Assembly: GCA_011525695.1 (NCBI GenBank)
Contig: WYBX01000138.1
Span: 1-64,000 of the forward strand
DNA: 64,000 nucleotides
Direction: 5' to 3'
DNA from: Verrucomicrobiia bacterium
GTDB lineage: Bacteria; Verrucomicrobiota; Verrucomicrobiia; Opitutales; Opitutaceae
Below, in pieces: positions 55,145 through 63,960 of the stretch. The notes under the pieces were generated by a model. The model was not told the origin of the DNA and made no database searches. It saw only the letters and a program-made list of their open reading frames with translations. Both the position numbers and the translations under genes were made by a program. How positions within the stretch are numbered: position 1 is the stretch's first letter; each line of letters opens with the position of its first letter.

Positions 55145-56179
55145 TCAACGGACCAGGAGCAGATCGCCCTCGTTCAATCCCCGGAACACCGGAAAGCGCC
55201 CGTCGACCTCGGGACCGATCTCAATCGTCACTGGCTCCGGCCCCCCCGCCCCGGCCAGCCGGTGGACCACGGCGCGAGCGCCCTCCAGCCGCACGGCCGC
55301 CGTGGGAATGAACAGGGTGTCCCGATAAAGCTCGACCTGTGCCGTCGCGGTGGCGGCCAACCCGCCAGGGATCGCCCCCTCCGGATTGGCCATCTCCGCC
55401 TCGATCCGGAAGAGGCCATCCGGTCCCGCAGCGGGCGCGACATGCCGCACCTGGGCCGTGGCGGTGCGATGATTCAGGCTGGGAAAAGTGACCTCGACAG
55501 AACGTCCGGGGGCAAACGACCCGATTTCCGTCTCGCCGGCCTGAAAGACGATCCGGAGTCGCGAAACATCGACCAGCTCGAACGCCGTCTGGCCCACCTG
55601 AAGATAATCGCCCAGCTCAGCCTGGCGCTGCTGGATGGTTCCGTCGAACGGTGCCCGCAGTCGGTGCTTCGCCAGCATGGTGGCGGCCCGCTCCGCCTCC
55701 TGCGCGGCGGCGGCGGCAGCCGCGGCGGCCGCGGCCGCATCCGTGGTCGCCACCGCCTCGGTCCGGACGAGCTGCTCGACCTCCCGCCACCGGCGTTTGG
55801 TCTCTTCCGCCTGGATACGGGCGGCCTCGGCGAGGGTCCGTGCCGCCGCATCGTCCAGGGCCAGCAGCTCCTTGCCCGCGGTTACCTGCATGCCCACCTC
55901 CCCGCCGATCCGCACGACCGTGCCGCCGATCTCCGGCGCCAGCGTGGCGCGGATCCAGGGTTCGGCCCGCGCGGCAAAGCTCCGGCGGCGCTCGACCGTG
56001 TCGCGTGCGACCGTGACGACCAGCGGCTCGGGCGGACGGAGGCTGGCGCGTTCCTCGGCGAGCTGTCGTTCGAGGGCGCGGCCGGAGAAAAAGCGGCCGA
56101 TGGAGAACAGGATCACGACTGCCAGCAGGGTGAATCCGGTGATCCCCACAATCGCGCGCTTGTGACGGCGTGAAAGCAT
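55145..56179 (-). CDS. RND periplasmic adaptor protein with poly-alanine hairpin
   Basis: A 344-residue HlyD/AcrA-type adaptor anchored by an N-terminal membrane helix (about 10-32). The two lipoyl halves are seen at EIGGTVVRIGGEVGMQVTAGKELLALD and LRAPFDGTIQQRQAELGDYLQVG. The intervening hairpin contains an uninterrupted run of about 12 alanines (near residue 150) encoded by mixed GCN codons. It pairs with the RND transporter 16 bases downstream. It is divergent from the oligogalacturonate-lyase-like gene (100-base gap). Confidence 0.9.
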   Translation of the reverse strand: MLSRRHKRAIVGITGFTLLAVVILFSIGRFFSGRALERQLAEERASLRPPEPLVVTVARDTVERRRSFAARAEPWIRATLAPEIGGTVVRIGGEVGMQVTAGKELLALDDAAARTLAEAARIQAEETKRRWREVEQLVRTEAVATTDAAAAAAAAAAAAQEAERAATMLAKHRLRAPFDGTIQQRQAELGDYLQVGQTAFELVDVSRLRIVFQAGETEIGSFAPGRSVEVTFPSLNHRTATAQVRHVAPAAGPDGLFRIEAEMANPEGAIPGGLAATATAQVELYRDTLFIPTAAVRLEGARAVVHRLAGAGGPEPVTIEIGPEVDGRFPVFRGLNEGDLLLVR

Positions 56180-56279
56180 GTCCGGCTACCCAAGTGAATC
56201 CTCCCGATGAGCGCAAGAGCACCGCGGCCATGAAGTCGGAGTTGGCGTGGCCACCGGGAGCCTGCATGCTCCGCCACCC

Positions 56280-57497
56280 ATGAACCCACCCGTGACCCTG
56301 GTCGGCGGCAGCGAAAATCCCGCCCAACTGCTCTACTTCACGTCGCCGAGCGTGACGGCCGACGGCCGGGAACTGGTCTTCCTCCGAAAAACCGGGGACA
56401 ATCCCAACCTCTTTGCACTCGATCTCGTGCACGGTGGCGAACGCCAGCTGACATTCAATCGCGAGGGCACCCTGCAATCCTACGTGTATTTTCGCGGCCG
56501 TCCGCACCAGGGCTTCGGCAAGGCCAGTGTCAGCCTCGATCCCCGCCGCGGGATCGCCTACTTCCTCCAGGGAGACGAAATTTGCAGCGTCAACCGGCAT
56601 GGGGAAATCCGGCGGCTGAACCGGATCCCAACGGGACAGATGACCGCCTTCACCCATGTGAGCACCGATGGCCGCCGGCTGTGTGTCCCGACCGTCGATG
56701 AGCGCGCTTTCGCGGAGGAAAGCACGGCCGACAGCGGGACGAATCTCGTCGGCGGAAAGCGCAACGAGGTGATTCGCGAGAAGCCGGCCCACGACATCGA
56801 TGAGCGGGTCCGGCGGGAGCAGCTCAGCTCATGGCTGCGGGTCTATGACACCGCCGACGGCCGCGAAATTCTCTGCGAGCGCGTCCCGCAGGCGTGGATC
56901 ACCCATGTGCAGTTCTCCCCGGTGAATCCGGATTGGATTCTCTACAATCATGAGTGGCCCGCCGATTGCGGAATCCGCCGTCTGTGGCTTTGGGATGGCG
57001 CAACCCACCGCCGGCTGCGCAGCGAGGGCGACGACCGCCACCGCGAGGACTGGACCTGTCACGAAATGTGGGAGCCGGATGGCGCCGGCATCATCTACCA
57101 TGGGAAGTTCCGCGATGGCACGGCCTTCATCGGGCGGGTCAGTCCGGCGGGCGGTGACAATGTGGAGATCCCGCTCCCGGCGGAATACCATCGTTACGGT
57201 CATTTCACCGCCGGCACGCGTCGGAATGACCTGCTGGTATCCGATGGCTACTGGCATCCCGCCGGCGAGCCGGAGAACGAGGGCTGGGGCGGAGAGTGGA
57301 TTACGCTGCAGCGAATCGACTGGGCCCGGCGCACCATCGCGTGGATTCCGCTGTGTCGCCATCACTCGCTCTGGGACTGCCAGGACAGCCACCCGCATCC
57401 GATATTTGGCCCCGACGAGAAGTCGGTCTATTTCACGTCCAATGCCGGCGGGGGCCGGTCAATCTGCCGCGTCGACCTCCCGGCGAAACTGGCGTGA
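56280..57497 (+). CDS. Oligogalacturonate-lyase-like beta-propeller protein (PL22-like)
   Basis: A 405-residue cytoplasmic protein without signal peptide, built of propeller blades: LLYFTSPSVTADGRELVFL, RGIAYFLQGDEICSV, ITHVQFSPVNPDWILYNHEW, DWTCHEMWEPDGAGIIYHG and CQDSHPHPIFGPDEKSVYFTS. This order and the histidines in those blades match oligogalacturonate lyases of family PL22, which cut short pectin oligomers inside the cell. The closeness to a secreted pectate lyase supports a pectin role. ATG 56280 was chosen because similarity starts at once. The gene is followed by palindromic repeats. Confidence 0.8.
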   Translation: MNPPVTLVGGSENPAQLLYFTSPSVTADGRELVFLRKTGDNPNLFALDLVHGGERQLTFNREGTLQSYVYFRGRPHQGFGKASVSLDPRRGIAYFLQGDEICSVNRHGEIRRLNRIPTGQMTAFTHVSTDGRRLCVPTVDERAFAEESTADSGTNLVGGKRNEVIREKPAHDIDERVRREQLSSWLRVYDTADGREILCERVPQAWITHVQFSPVNPDWILYNHEWPADCGIRRLWLWDGATHRRLRSEGDDRHREDWTCHEMWEPDGAGIIYHGKFRDGTAFIGRVSPAGGDNVEIPLPAEYHRYGHFTAGTRRNDLLVSDGYWHPAGEPENEGWGGEWITLQRIDWARRTIAWIPLCRHHSLWDCQDSHPHPIFGPDEKSVYFTSNAGGGRSICRVDLPAKLA

Positions 57498-57527
57498 CGC
57501 CGCCGAGCCGGTTTGGCCCGCATCCGT

Positions 57528-57628
57528 GGCCGTGACGGAGCACGGCCCTCCATGAACGAGATTCGGAACGTTGTGGCCGTGACGGCCTGCGCGCCGTAGC
57601 TTCAGCGAAGGCGGGAGCACGGCCCTCC
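57528..57628. repeat. Tandem palindromic repeats, one with 30-base loop insert
   Basis: Two type A units lie at 57528-57551 and 57575-57628, with the 47-base period seen at 282-352. The second is split after GGCCGTGACGG by a 30-base insert (57586-57615) at exactly the same position as the copy at 7239-7268. The link between units (GAACGAGATTCGGAACGTTG) is conserved with the other loci. The rest of 57498-57857 has no gene. Confidence 0.88.
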
Positions 57629-57770
57629 ATGAACCGAGCGAATCACAAGAAATGCGGAGCGGAACCGGCGGCCGCTGTGCTAGACTGCGTCATCCCGCTG
57701 AACGATGTCTGACGACCGACCTGCCCGGTATTTCCGCCATCGTTCGCATTTCCCGCATCACCCGTTCGTG

Positions 57771-57823
57771 CCACCCGAGTCCCGGTATCGGGTGGTGAGT
57801 TTCCCCTGAGTCGCCTCCCGCCG
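57771..57823 (+). promoter_or_regulatory. Hairpins in the leader of the polyphosphate phosphotransferase gene
   Basis: Perfect 8-base arms CCACCCGA (57771-57778) and TCGGGTGG (57788-57795) enclose a 9-base loop. A second stem starts at CCGCCG (57818-57823) and pairs with CGGCGG (57833-57838). Both precede the ATG at 57858, where a leader-RNA structure or an upstream terminator is possible. Function is not known. Confidence 0.35.
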
Positions 57824-57857
57824 CATTTCTGACGGCGGATAAACAAAGGATCCTGCG

Positions 57858-59333
57858 ATGTTCGAAGCCGCCGAATTGGGCCAGACCCTCGATGCCAAGA
57901 CCTACGACGCCGAATTGCCGCGAATTCGCGAGCGATTGTTGAATGCTCATTTCAAGCTGCGGGATGCAAAGTTCCCCGTGCTGCTCATCATCTCCGGTGC
58001 GGATGGCGCCGGCAAAGGCGAGTTGGTGCAGCGGTTGAACGAGTGGCTCGACCCGCGCGGTGTCGAGACGCACGCCTTCTGGGAGCCGAGCGACGAGGAG
58101 CGCGAGCGGCCGCCGTTCTGGCGGTTCTGGCGCGCGATGCCGGGCCGGGGGCGGATTGGGATCCTCTTTGGCTCGTGGTACACGACACCCATCGTCGGCC
58201 GCGTCTTCGGAAAACTGAAGCCGGGCAAGTTCGATGTTCAACTGGAGCGGATCGTGGCCTTCGAGCGGATGCTGGCGGCGGACGGTGCGCTGATTCTGAA
58301 ATTCTGGCTGCACCTGTCGCGCAAGGCGCAGAAGCAGCGTTTGAAGAAGCTCGAGGCCGACGGACGGATCGCGCCCGGGGACTGGAAGCACTTCAAGCGC
58401 TACGGCGAGTTCACGGAGGTCTCGGAACGCGCGCTCCGGCTCACGGATACACCCGCCGCCCCGTGGCATGTCGTCGAGGCGACGGATCGACGCTATCGCG
58501 AGCTGGCTGTCGCCCGCGTGCTGATCGACGCCCTCGAGGCAAAGCTCGGCACCCCTCCCCCCGCCCGTCCGGCGCCTGCCCCCACGCCACCGGCGAAGCA
58601 AAAGCGGCCGGCCGTCAACCACAGCTCAATCCTCGATCATGTCGATCTCACGCAGAAGCTTACCGGCGCCCAGTACAAGCGGCTGCTCGAGAAACATCAG
58701 GAGGAACTGGCCCGGCTGGCCTGGGCCGCCCACCAGAAGAAGCGTTCGCTGGTGCTGCTCTTCGAAGGCTGGGATGCCGCCGGGAAAGGCAGCGCCATCC
58801 GCCGCGTGACGCAGGCGATTGATCCTCGGCTTTACCGGGTGGTGGGAATCGCCGCCCCGACCGATGAGGAACGGGCGCAACACTACCTGTGGCGCTTCTG
58901 GCGGCACCTTCCGCGCGCCGGGTTCACGACGATCTTCGATCGATCATGGTATGGTCGCGTGCTCGTCGAGCGCGTCGAGGGCTTCGCGCCCGCCGCCGAC
59001 TGGACCCGTGCCTATCACGAGATCAACGAATTCGAGGAGCAACTCGTCGAGCATGGGATCGTCCTGGAAAAATTCTGGGTCCATATCAGCCCCCAGGAGC
59101 AGCTCCGCCGGTTCCGCGAACGCCAGACGGTTGCCTACAAGCAATACAAGATCACGGATGAGGATTGGCGGAACCGCTCGAAGTGGCCCGATTACCAGCA
59201 GGCCGTCGACGAGATGGTGGCGCGATGCAGCACCGAGTTCGCGCCTTGGACGCTGGTGGCCGGCAACGACAAGAAATTTGCACGGGTGCAGATCCTCGAA
59301 CGGGTGATTACGCGGCTGAAGGCCACGCTCTAA
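57858..59333 (+). CDS. pap: Polyphosphate:AMP phosphotransferase (double PPK2 domain)
   Basis: A 491-residue class II PPK2 protein with two fused PPK2 domains, the arrangement of Pap, which makes ADP from AMP using polyphosphate. The N-terminal domain (about 10-230) has Walker A GADGAGKGE but a changed lid region (FGSWYTTP instead of FDRSWYGR). The C-terminal domain (about 265-490) has GWDAAGKGS and the intact FDRSWYGRVLVERVEG, so it is the likely catalytic half. A Pro/Ala linker joins the two. It is convergent with the universal stress gene across a strong hairpin. It suggests polyphosphate use under energy stress. Confidence 0.93.
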   Translation: MFEAAELGQTLDAKTYDAELPRIRERLLNAHFKLRDAKFPVLLIISGADGAGKGELVQRLNEWLDPRGVETHAFWEPSDEERERPPFWRFWRAMPGRGRIGILFGSWYTTPIVGRVFGKLKPGKFDVQLERIVAFERMLAADGALILKFWLHLSRKAQKQRLKKLEADGRIAPGDWKHFKRYGEFTEVSERALRLTDTPAAPWHVVEATDRRYRELAVARVLIDALEAKLGTPPPARPAPAPTPPAKQKRPAVNHSSILDHVDLTQKLTGAQYKRLLEKHQEELARLAWAAHQKKRSLVLLFEGWDAAGKGSAIRRVTQAIDPRLYRVVGIAAPTDEERAQHYLWRFWRHLPRAGFTTIFDRSWYGRVLVERVEGFAPAADWTRAYHEINEFEEQLVEHGIVLEKFWVHISPQEQLRRFRERQTVAYKQYKITDEDWRNRSKWPDYQQAVDEMVARCSTEFAPWTLVAGNDKKFARVQILERVITRLKATL

Positions 59334-59357
59334 CCCCGGCGGGCGAATTCCGATATC

Positions 59358-59391
59358 GACCGCTGGACCGGGCTGTAATCGTCCAGCGGTC
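59358..59391. terminator. Bidirectional terminator between pap and usp
   Basis: A perfect 11-base inverted repeat, GACCGCTGGAC (59358-59368) and GTCCAGCGGTC (59381-59391), with a 12-base loop sits in the 71-base gap between two convergent genes. There is no T-run, but its strength and position support a bidirectional terminator. Confidence 0.7.
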
Positions 59392-59404
59392 TCGCCGGAT
59401 CAAG

Positions 59405-59866
59405 TCACGTCCCGGCCGGCCGGGAGCGCTTGTCCTTGGGTGGGACGATCACGACCGGGCATTTCGCCCGGAGCAGCACGCCATGGGTCGTGCTTCCCAC
59501 CAGCAGATCGTAGATTGCCGTGTGCCCATGGGATCCCATGACGATATAATCGGCGGCACGCGCTTCGGCCTGGTGCAGGATCTGCGCGACCGGTGCGCCC
59601 GTCAGCTGCACGGTTTCGGCCCCGATGCCGGCTGCCTGCAGCCTCGACTGCAATTCCAGCAGCCGCTTTTGCGCCGCGGTTTCACCCGCCTTGGTAATCG
59701 CCTCGAAATTGTCGATCATGGGCGCGTACTCGCTCGTGATGACCGGAGGCTGTACCACCGTTAACAGGACAATGCGTCCGCCGCCGGCCTGGGCGAGGTC
59801 TTGGGCCTGCGCCACGACCGCGTCGCTCACGCTGGAGGAATCCACCGCAACCAGGATCGTCTTCAT
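59405..59866 (-). CDS. Universal stress protein (UspA family)
   Basis: A 153-residue single-domain universal stress protein starting MKTILVAVDSSSVSDAVV. The ATP-binding motif G-x2-G-x9-G-(S/T) is seen as GSHGHTAIYDLLVGST. The C-terminal strand ends CPVVIVPP. Such proteins form dimers and help survival during starvation or stress. It is divergent in layout from no neighbour: it follows the aminotransferase gene by 58 bases on the same strand and converges with pap. Confidence 0.95.
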   Translation of the reverse strand: MKTILVAVDSSSVSDAVVAQAQDLAQAGGGRIVLLTVVQPPVITSEYAPMIDNFEAITKAGETAAQKRLLELQSRLQAAGIGAETVQLTGAPVAQILHQAEARAADYIVMGSHGHTAIYDLLVGSTTHGVLLRAKCPVVIVPPKDKRSRPAGT

Positions 59867-59924
59867 GCCTGGACTCTAGTGGATTCCCCCGCGGTTGCCA
59901 AGCCACGGAATCGCCTGGTGCCAT

Positions 59925-61118
59925 TCAGCGCTTCAATGCCGCGCAGAAACGGCTCAGACGTTCCACGCCCTTGCGGATGACCTCGTCGCTCGTGGCGTAG
60001 CTGAGCCGCAGGTAACCCTCGGCGCCGAACGCGCTGCCGGGCACCGCCGCCACCTTCTCCTGATCGAGCAGCCGGCTGCAGAATTCCATGTCCTTCAATC
60101 CGAAGCTGGAGATGTTGGGGAAGAGATAGAAGGCGCCCTGGGCGAGCAGGCACGTCATGCCGGGGATCTGGTTCAGGGCCGTGTGCAGCATTTTCCGGCG
60201 CCGATCGAAGGCGGTGAGCATCGACTTCAGGGCCGCGGCCGTCTTCTCCTTTTCCTTCAGCGCCGCCAGCGCGCCAAACTGGGCAAACGTGGTGACGTTC
60301 GACGTCATCTGGCTCTGCAGTTCCGCGATCGCCTTGGCAATCGGTGCGGGCGCCAGCGTCGTGCCGATCCGCCAGCCCGTCATGGCATAGGTCTTGGAAA
60401 AGCCCGCGACCGTGATGGTGCGTGCCTCGACCTCCTTGCTGAACGTGGCCACGCAGGTGGGTTTCACGCCGTCATAGACGAGATGCTCATACATCTCGTC
60501 GGAGAGGATGTAGAGATTGTGCTTCAGCGCGACGGCCGCGATGGCCTCGAGTTCCTGGCGGGTGTAGACGGCCCCGGTGGGGTTGGAAGGGGAATTCAGG
60601 ATCAGGAGCCGGGTCCGCGGGGTGATGGCGGATTCCACCATTGCCGGCGTCAGTCGGAAGCCGGTGGTATCGTCGGCGAACACATACTTGGGGACGGCGC
60701 CGGCGAGCTTCACCATTTCGGGGTAACTCACCCAGTACGGAGCCGGAACAATCACCTCGTCGCCGGGCGAGCAGGTGGCGAGCACGCCGAGATAGCAGTT
60801 GAACTTGCCACCGGGGGAGACAACCACCTGCCCGACCGTCGCCTTGAGCCCGTACTCCGCAGCATAGCGATCCACGATCGCCTGGCGCAGCGGCTCGATG
60901 CCGGGCGTGGGCGCATATTTGGTCTTGCCCGCACGCAAGGCCGCGATGCAGGCCTCCTTGATGTGTTCGGGAGTATCGAAGTCGGGTTCGCCCGCCGCGA
61001 AACCACAGACGTCTTCTCCTGCTGCTTGAAGGGCCTTGGCCTTCGCATCGACCGCGAGGGTCGGCGAGGGTGAAACATTACGGGCCCAGGTGGACAGAGG
61101 CGCTGGAGGTAAGCTCAT
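59925..61118 (-). CDS. Aspartate aminotransferase-like PLP enzyme (class I, subgroup 1b)
   Basis: A 397-residue fold-type I aminotransferase. The PLP Schiff-base lysine is Lys242 in AGFSKTYAMTGWRIG. Other hallmarks are AAGEPDFDTPEHI, the GGKFNCYL phosphate loop, VPAPYWVSYPEM, NSPSNPTGAVY (Asn for PLP) and the terminal FGAEGYLRLSYA. This matches thermophile/Bacillus-type aspartate (or aspartate/prephenate) transaminases. A specific substrate cannot be fixed by sequence reading alone. It is probably monocistronic or co-transcribed with the stress protein. Confidence 0.92.
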   Translation of the reverse strand: MSLPPAPLSTWARNVSPSPTLAVDAKAKALQAAGEDVCGFAAGEPDFDTPEHIKEACIAALRAGKTKYAPTPGIEPLRQAIVDRYAAEYGLKATVGQVVVSPGGKFNCYLGVLATCSPGDEVIVPAPYWVSYPEMVKLAGAVPKYVFADDTTGFRLTPAMVESAITPRTRLLILNSPSNPTGAVYTRQELEAIAAVALKHNLYILSDEMYEHLVYDGVKPTCVATFSKEVEARTITVAGFSKTYAMTGWRIGTTLAPAPIAKAIAELQSQMTSNVTTFAQFGALAALKEKEKTAAALKSMLTAFDRRRKMLHTALNQIPGMTCLLAQGAFYLFPNISSFGLKDMEFCSRLLDQEKVAAVPGSAFGAEGYLRLSYATSDEVIRKGVERLSRFCAALKR

Positions 61119-61244
61119 GGAACAAACGAAGTGACCAAAGGGCTGCCGCTCCCCGATTGCAAGCCCCAGGGTCGGCCGATTCGAGCCCGGTCGCCACTTC
61201 CCGGCTTCCCAGCGGCGGCCGCCGACTCCCGGAATCCTCCGCCG

Positions 61245-61646
61245 TCACCCGTCCCGGGCATGCAGATAGGCTTTCCGGGCCCAGAACGGAACGTCGACCG
61301 CCGGCCAGTCGGCGTCCGGCCGATGATGCATCACCGCGACCCAATCGTCACCACATCCCGGGTACGCCTCGCCTCCGGTCAGCAGGGCCCGGCTCTTCAT
61401 CCTGGGATCGAGCCGGAATGCAATCGTGTGCATCCCGGCCGCGAGGCCGAAGATTATGCCCCTCGTCGCGGCAACGACGTACCGGTATTGCTGCCAGTCC
61501 GGACAATAAAGCAGCACGTCCCCGAGCGGCTTCACGGCGCTCCGGAGGACATCGGCGATGTCCGAATGAGCCGAAAGCCCCTCGACCTGCCGCAGCACCG
61601 TGGCATTGGCAGCAGTCGCCAGTTCGGCCGGAATGGGTCGGATCAT
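61245..61646 (-). CDS. Conserved-looking hypothetical protein
   Basis: A 133-residue soluble protein I cannot place. It contains ALRQ-like helices at the N terminus, LGDVLLYCPDWQQYRYVVAATRGIIFGLAAGMHTIAFRL and VDVPFWARKAYLHARDG. A good ribosome-binding site GGGAGGG is located about 5 bases before the ATG at 61646, which supports it being real. It lies downstream of gpmI on the same strand (92-base gap). A long opposite-strand open frame here is a composition artefact. Confidence 0.7.
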   Translation of the reverse strand: MIRPIPAELATAANATVLRQVEGLSAHSDIADVLRSAVKPLGDVLLYCPDWQQYRYVVAATRGIIFGLAAGMHTIAFRLDPRMKSRALLTGGEAYPGCGDDWVAVMHHRPDADWPAVDVPFWARKAYLHARDG

Positions 61647-61661
61647 GGACGCCCTCCCGTT

Positions 61662-61679
61662 ATTCCGGCAGACCGGAAT
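61662..61679. promoter_or_regulatory. Hairpin between gpmI and the downstream hypothetical gene
   Basis: ATTCCGG (61662-61668) pairs with CCGGAAT (61673-61679) around the four-base loop CAGA. It is just upstream of the ribosome-binding site of the 61245-61646 gene and downstream of gpmI. It could attenuate or stabilise the message; lack of a T-run argues against simple termination. Confidence 0.35.
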
Positions 61680-61738
61680 GCCGTTTCAGATCCCAGGTCA
61701 AATTCCGATTTCATGGGGTGTCCCCTCAAATCACATCG

Positions 61739-63331
61739 CTATTTCGCAATCAGACTCCGGCCGGTCATCTCGGGTGGAATCGGCAGTTCCATCAGGGTCA
61801 GCACCGTTGGCGCGATATCGGCCAGCCGGCCTTCGGGCCGCATCCGGGTCTCGCCCGCCACCAGGCCTTCGCCAACCACGAAGACTTCGACGAGGTTCAG
61901 CGTGTGCGCGGTATGCGGGCCGTTCACGGTCGGATCCCACATCTGCTCCGCATTCCCATGGTCGGCGCATACCAGCGCCCGGCCACCCACGCTTTGCAGC
62001 GCGGCCAGCAACTCGCCCACTCCGCGGTCCGTCGCCTCCACCGCCTTGATCGCCGCGGGCAGCGAACCGGTGTGGCCCACCATGTCGGGATTGGCGTAGT
62101 TCACCACGATGAATCCATACTTGCCACTGAGGATCGCGGCCTTCGCCACCCGCGTCACCTCCGCCGCCGACATCTCCGGCTGAAGATCGTAGGTCGGCAC
62201 CTTCGGGCTGGGCGGGCAGGCACGATCCTCCCCGGGGAACGGCTCCGCCCGGTAATTGTTGAAGAAGAAGGTCACATGGGGGTTCTTCTCCGTTTCGGCA
62301 CAGCGAAACTGGGCGATGCCGGCATCACTGACCACCTGGCCCAGGATGTTCCGGAGCCGCTCCGGTTTGGGCGAAATCACCTGAACCGGCAGCCCCTTCT
62401 CATATTCGGTCATCGTCGCATAAAAGAGATCGAGCTTCGGCCCGCGATCGAAGCCGCTGAATCCGTCCGTCACGAATGCCTTCGTCAGCTCCCGCGGCCG
62501 ATCGCCGCGGTAATTGTAGAACACCACGGCATCCCCATCGCGGATACACGCGAGCGGACGTCCCTCCGGGCCCGCCACGGCGGTGGGGATGATGAACTCG
62601 TCACCCTTCTGGGAATCGTTGGCCGGCTGGTCGTAATACGCCTGCACCGCCGCCGCGGCGCTCGCCGCCGTCGCATAGCCCGCGCGGCCGGTGAGCAGCC
62701 CATAGGCCCGCGCCACCCGCTCCCAGCGATTGTCGCGATCCATCGCCCAGAACCGGCCGCATACGCTGGCGATCGCCCCGATGCCAATGGCCTGGCACTG
62801 CGCCTCGACCTGCCGCACATAGCCCAGCCCGCTCTGCGGCGGTGTGTCCCGCCCGTCGGTGAAGGCGTGGATGAACACCTGATCCGGACGCAGCCCGTCG
62901 GCCTTCGCCTGGCGCAGGATCCCATACAGATGCTCGAGCATGCCGTGCACGCCGGCGTCGCTGACGATGCCCATGAGATGCAGCCGCGCGCCGGGCCGGG
63001 ACTGCAGCCGTTCCAGTACACCCCGCCAGACGGGGTTGGTCGCGAGCCTACCCTCCAGGAACAGCTTGTTCAGCCGCACGAGTTCCTGGTCCACGATTCG
63101 CCCCGCGCCGATGTTCTCATGCCCGACCTCGCTGTTGCCCATGACCCCTTCCGGCAACCCGACATCCAGCCCTGAAGCCCGCACCAGGGTCTTGGGCGCG
63201 GTCGCCTGCAACCGGTCGTCGCACGGCTTGCTGGCCTGCACGACGGCATTCGTCGCGTTCTGGCTCGGATCGGGATTTTTTCCCCAACCGTCGCGGATGA
63301 TGAGAAGGACGGGCTTGCGCGGTGTGCTCAT
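61739..63331 (-). CDS. gpmI: 2,3-bisphosphoglycerate-independent phosphoglycerate mutase
   Basis: A 530-residue manganese-dependent enzyme that interconverts 3- and 2-phosphoglycerate in glycolysis/gluconeogenesis. Metal Asp14 is in IIRDGWG, and the phosphorylated serine is Ser67 in MGNSEVGHENIGAGR. FTDGRDTPP, GRFWAMDRDNRW, NYRGDRPREL, NYANPDMVGHTG and ADHGNAEQMWD are all present in order. Length is normal for GpmI. The ATG at 63331 precedes MSTPRKPVLLIIRDGWG. Confidence 0.97.
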   Translation of the reverse strand: MSTPRKPVLLIIRDGWGKNPDPSQNATNAVVQASKPCDDRLQATAPKTLVRASGLDVGLPEGVMGNSEVGHENIGAGRIVDQELVRLNKLFLEGRLATNPVWRGVLERLQSRPGARLHLMGIVSDAGVHGMLEHLYGILRQAKADGLRPDQVFIHAFTDGRDTPPQSGLGYVRQVEAQCQAIGIGAIASVCGRFWAMDRDNRWERVARAYGLLTGRAGYATAASAAAAVQAYYDQPANDSQKGDEFIIPTAVAGPEGRPLACIRDGDAVVFYNYRGDRPRELTKAFVTDGFSGFDRGPKLDLFYATMTEYEKGLPVQVISPKPERLRNILGQVVSDAGIAQFRCAETEKNPHVTFFFNNYRAEPFPGEDRACPPSPKVPTYDLQPEMSAAEVTRVAKAAILSGKYGFIVVNYANPDMVGHTGSLPAAIKAVEATDRGVGELLAALQSVGGRALVCADHGNAEQMWDPTVNGPHTAHTLNLVEVFVVGEGLVAGETRMRPEGRLADIAPTVLTLMELPIPPEMTGRSLIAK

Positions 63332-63382
63332 GGAATCGGCAAAAGGCTTATTGATTCGCGACCAACGAGGGAAAACTCAAAC

Positions 63383-63392
63383 CTCAATTGAG
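63383..63392. promoter_or_regulatory. Palindrome in the gpmI divergent region
   Basis: The 239 bases between gpmI (start 63331) and the hypothetical gene at 63571 hold no gene. A perfect 10-base palindrome CTCAATTGAG is at 63383-63392, about 52 bases upstream of the gpmI start codon. It could be an operator, but this is only a position-based suggestion. Confidence 0.25.
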
Positions 63393-63570
63393 AAGTTCGG
63401 CCCCGGTCGCTCCCCGATCCGGAATGGGGAAACGCCGGGCCGGTCCTCACCCCACCCCGCTCCGCCGGGAAATTGGTTCCCGCAATCTCTCCCTCCGCCG
63501 CCAAATTCACCACGGCTCAAACCGCGACCCCGCAGGTCGAACTGGCAACAACCCTCCAACCGGACGAGAG

Positions 63571-63888
63571 ATGTCCCTCATCATTCGAGACCAACTGGTA
63601 ACCCCGCCGACCTGGTTTTCCTCCTTCCGGGATCTCACGCTGTATTGCCACGTGTTCCTGCATGCCGAGATCGTGATCGAATCCGAGGATCCCGACCCTT
63701 ATTGGCGCTGGATGCGGCCGCGCGGCGGGATGGATTTCGTCGAGGATTTTGTCCGCCCCGGGACCGAGGACGGCGTGCGGCTCGACGTGGAACCCAACTA
63801 TCCGCGTTCGGTGATCACCGACCGGATTGCGCCCGAAAACGTTCACCAGCTGATTGCACGGATCCGGTTCTGCAGCGGGCTTGCGTGA
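63571..63888 (+). CDS. Hypothetical protein
   Basis: A 105-residue protein of unknown family. It starts MSLIIRDQLVTPPTWFSSF and has Trp/Arg/Asp-rich segments (DPDPYWRWMRPRGGMDFVEDF, GVRLDVEPNYPRSVITDRIAPENV). No signal peptide or membrane helix is apparent. A purine-rich GACGAGAG precedes the ATG at 63571. Codon use looks like that of its neighbours. No function can be given. Confidence 0.65.
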   Translation: MSLIIRDQLVTPPTWFSSFRDLTLYCHVFLHAEIVIESEDPDPYWRWMRPRGGMDFVEDFVRPGTEDGVRLDVEPNYPRSVITDRIAPENVHQLIARIRFCSGLA

Positions 63889-63940
63889 AGCCGGCCGCAG
63901 CGCGTGCCGCGTCCGCCATGGCCGCGGCGCCGCCAAACTT

Positions 63941-63960
63941 CACATCTTCGGCAAGATGTG
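63941..63960. terminator. Perfect 8-base hairpin near the window end
   Basis: CACATCTT (63941-63948) pairs with AAGATGTG (63953-63960) around the tetraloop CGGC. It lies 53 bases after the hypothetical gene. A second GC stem (CCGCCG 63973-63978 with CGGCGG 63985-63990) follows. Probably a terminator; the window ends too soon to judge the next gene. Confidence 0.45.

Noticed and set aside
53912..56173. Long plus-strand open frame opposite the second RND pump
   Set aside because: Ser/Thr/Arg-rich shadow of the RND and adaptor genes, which have full family motifs on the minus strand.
61070..63175. Long plus-strand open frame opposite gpmI
   Set aside because: Shadow of gpmI and the aminotransferase region; no motif and biased composition.
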